This document shows, in pieces, positions 63,201-64,000 of a stretch of DNA of 64,000 nucleotides (the stretch's first letter is position 1; the number at the start of each line of letters is the position of its first letter). The DNA comes from Ifrita kowaldi (taxonomy: Eukaryota; Chordata; Aves; Passeriformes; Cinclosomatidae). A model generated the notes under the pieces. The model was not told the origin of the DNA and made no database searches. It saw only the letters and a list, made by a program, of their open reading frames with translations. The stretch is taken from assembly GCA_013398055.1 (NCBI GenBank), contig VZRS01007670.1, positions 1,010,947-1,074,946 on the forward strand. Reading direction: 5' to 3'. Both the position numbers and the translations under genes were made by a program.

Positions 63201-64000
63201 ATTCATTATTGACTTAGATACAGATAAGATTCATCAGCAAAATTCAGTGAGTATTTTAAGGCATTTAAAGGTTAATGTCTTATTCTTCAACAGATTTTTG
63301 AAACCTATCTTGTCTTTAGCACTTTACACATCAATTTAATCATTTTCCGTATACAAATTTGCATTTTATCAGTTATACATGAGCAGAAAAATCACTTTGA
63401 ACTATAATATGTTCAGCAGATTTCCTAATCTCCTTCTAAAGTTATCCAAATGGAGGTGAAATATTTACCTGTACAAAGCCCAAATACAGAAATATTTTAA
63501 TTTTTACAGATATGAAAGACTTGCTACACTTACTGATTATTTTTAACGTAAGTAAAAATTCTAATTTAAGGGCCATAGTCATAAGTGACAAAATTTCTCT
63601 GTGTAAAACAGAAAAAAATAAAAAATACATTTGAAAAAACACAGCATGATGGAAGATGAGTTTGTGGGATGATAGAAAATGAAAAAGGAAGTAGTATGTG
63701 CTAGGAAGAAGCTATATTTTACAACTAAACACAAAATTTACCAACTTGTATTGTATCTGTTTTCTAGCACAGATCTCTAAAATACTTTGTTTCTGTAATT
63801 GCACATATGTCAAGCCTTAAAAATTAGGAGAGGAAAGGATAGGGACAGAGGCAGAGGCATTCATCCCAACCAGCTTTAGACTGCTGAGTTAGTTATCTTG
63901 GGTTATTGATACAGATAGGTTCTCTTTATAAATCTGCCTTCACTGCAACAGTAATGTTAAAGTTAGGTACCTTGGGTTTGATCTTATTCTAAAGCATTTG
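60224..64000. other. AT-rich non-coding stretch
   Basis: No gene, repeat family or convincing exon recognised to the window end. Short A/T runs are present, for example near 60361 and 60818. Confidence 0.5.

Noticed and set aside
1..64000. CRISPR arrays, tRNA or rRNA genes, bacterial operons, complete proviruses
   Set aside because: Looked for and not seen. Direct repeats are only microsatellites, and the retroviral remnants are solo or truncated LTRs without internal genes.

Overview
This is vertebrate nuclear DNA, almost certainly from a bird. The evidence is its repeat content: chicken-repeat-1 (CR1) LINE copies with the diagnostic 3' end (variants of ATTCTATGATTCTGTG), and solo LTRs of avian ERVL-type and class II-type endogenous retroviruses. 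Most of the window is AT-rich, stop-rich, non-coding sequence. No complete protein-coding gene could be recognised on either strand. There are no bacterial-type operons, no CRISPR array, and I recognised no tRNA or rRNA gene. The window reads as a gene desert or the inside of a very long intron.

Layout. About 0.7-1.5 kb: a solo ERVL-type LTR with a one-mismatch target-site duplication (TSD), followed by a CR1 3' end. About 3.7-4.3 kb: a less AT-rich block with an unusually good candidate exon at 4074-4283 (+). 5.1-5.65 kb: a GC-richer block that may be an old retroelement. 12.4-13.4 kb: a perfect 13-bp hairpin and a long CR1 fragment. 19.4-19.9 kb: an old CR1 on the minus strand. 22.5-22.9 kb: a well-preserved 388-bp solo LTR with an exact 6-bp TSD. 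25.7-26.2 kb: an internal CR1 reverse-transcriptase fragment. 29.6 kb: a short CR1 tail. 31.36-31.71 kb: a TSD-flanked, LTR-like element that contains the 144-N assembly gap. 32.5-33.8 kb: two oppositely oriented CR1 fragments. 36-47 kb: scattered exon-like open segments on both strands, none identified. 40.6 kb: a GC-rich foldback beside a single N. 48.6-49.5 kb and 54.0-55.3 kb: three LTRs of one large family, two with detectable TSDs. 55.3-56.05 kb: two adjoining minus-strand CR1 copies. 59.6-60.2 kb: a second copy of the LTR family seen at 0.7 kb, in the opposite orientation. 60.2-64 kb: unique AT-rich DNA.

No coordinated gene system is visible. The history that can be read is repeated retrotransposition (CR1, with 5'-truncated copies), insertion of endogenous retroviruses and LTR-LTR recombination to solo LTRs. 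No gag, pol or env remnant was recognised. Repeat-family assignments rest on memory of avian repeat sequences and on internal comparisons. The TSDs, hairpins and splice-site geometry are read directly from the sequence.
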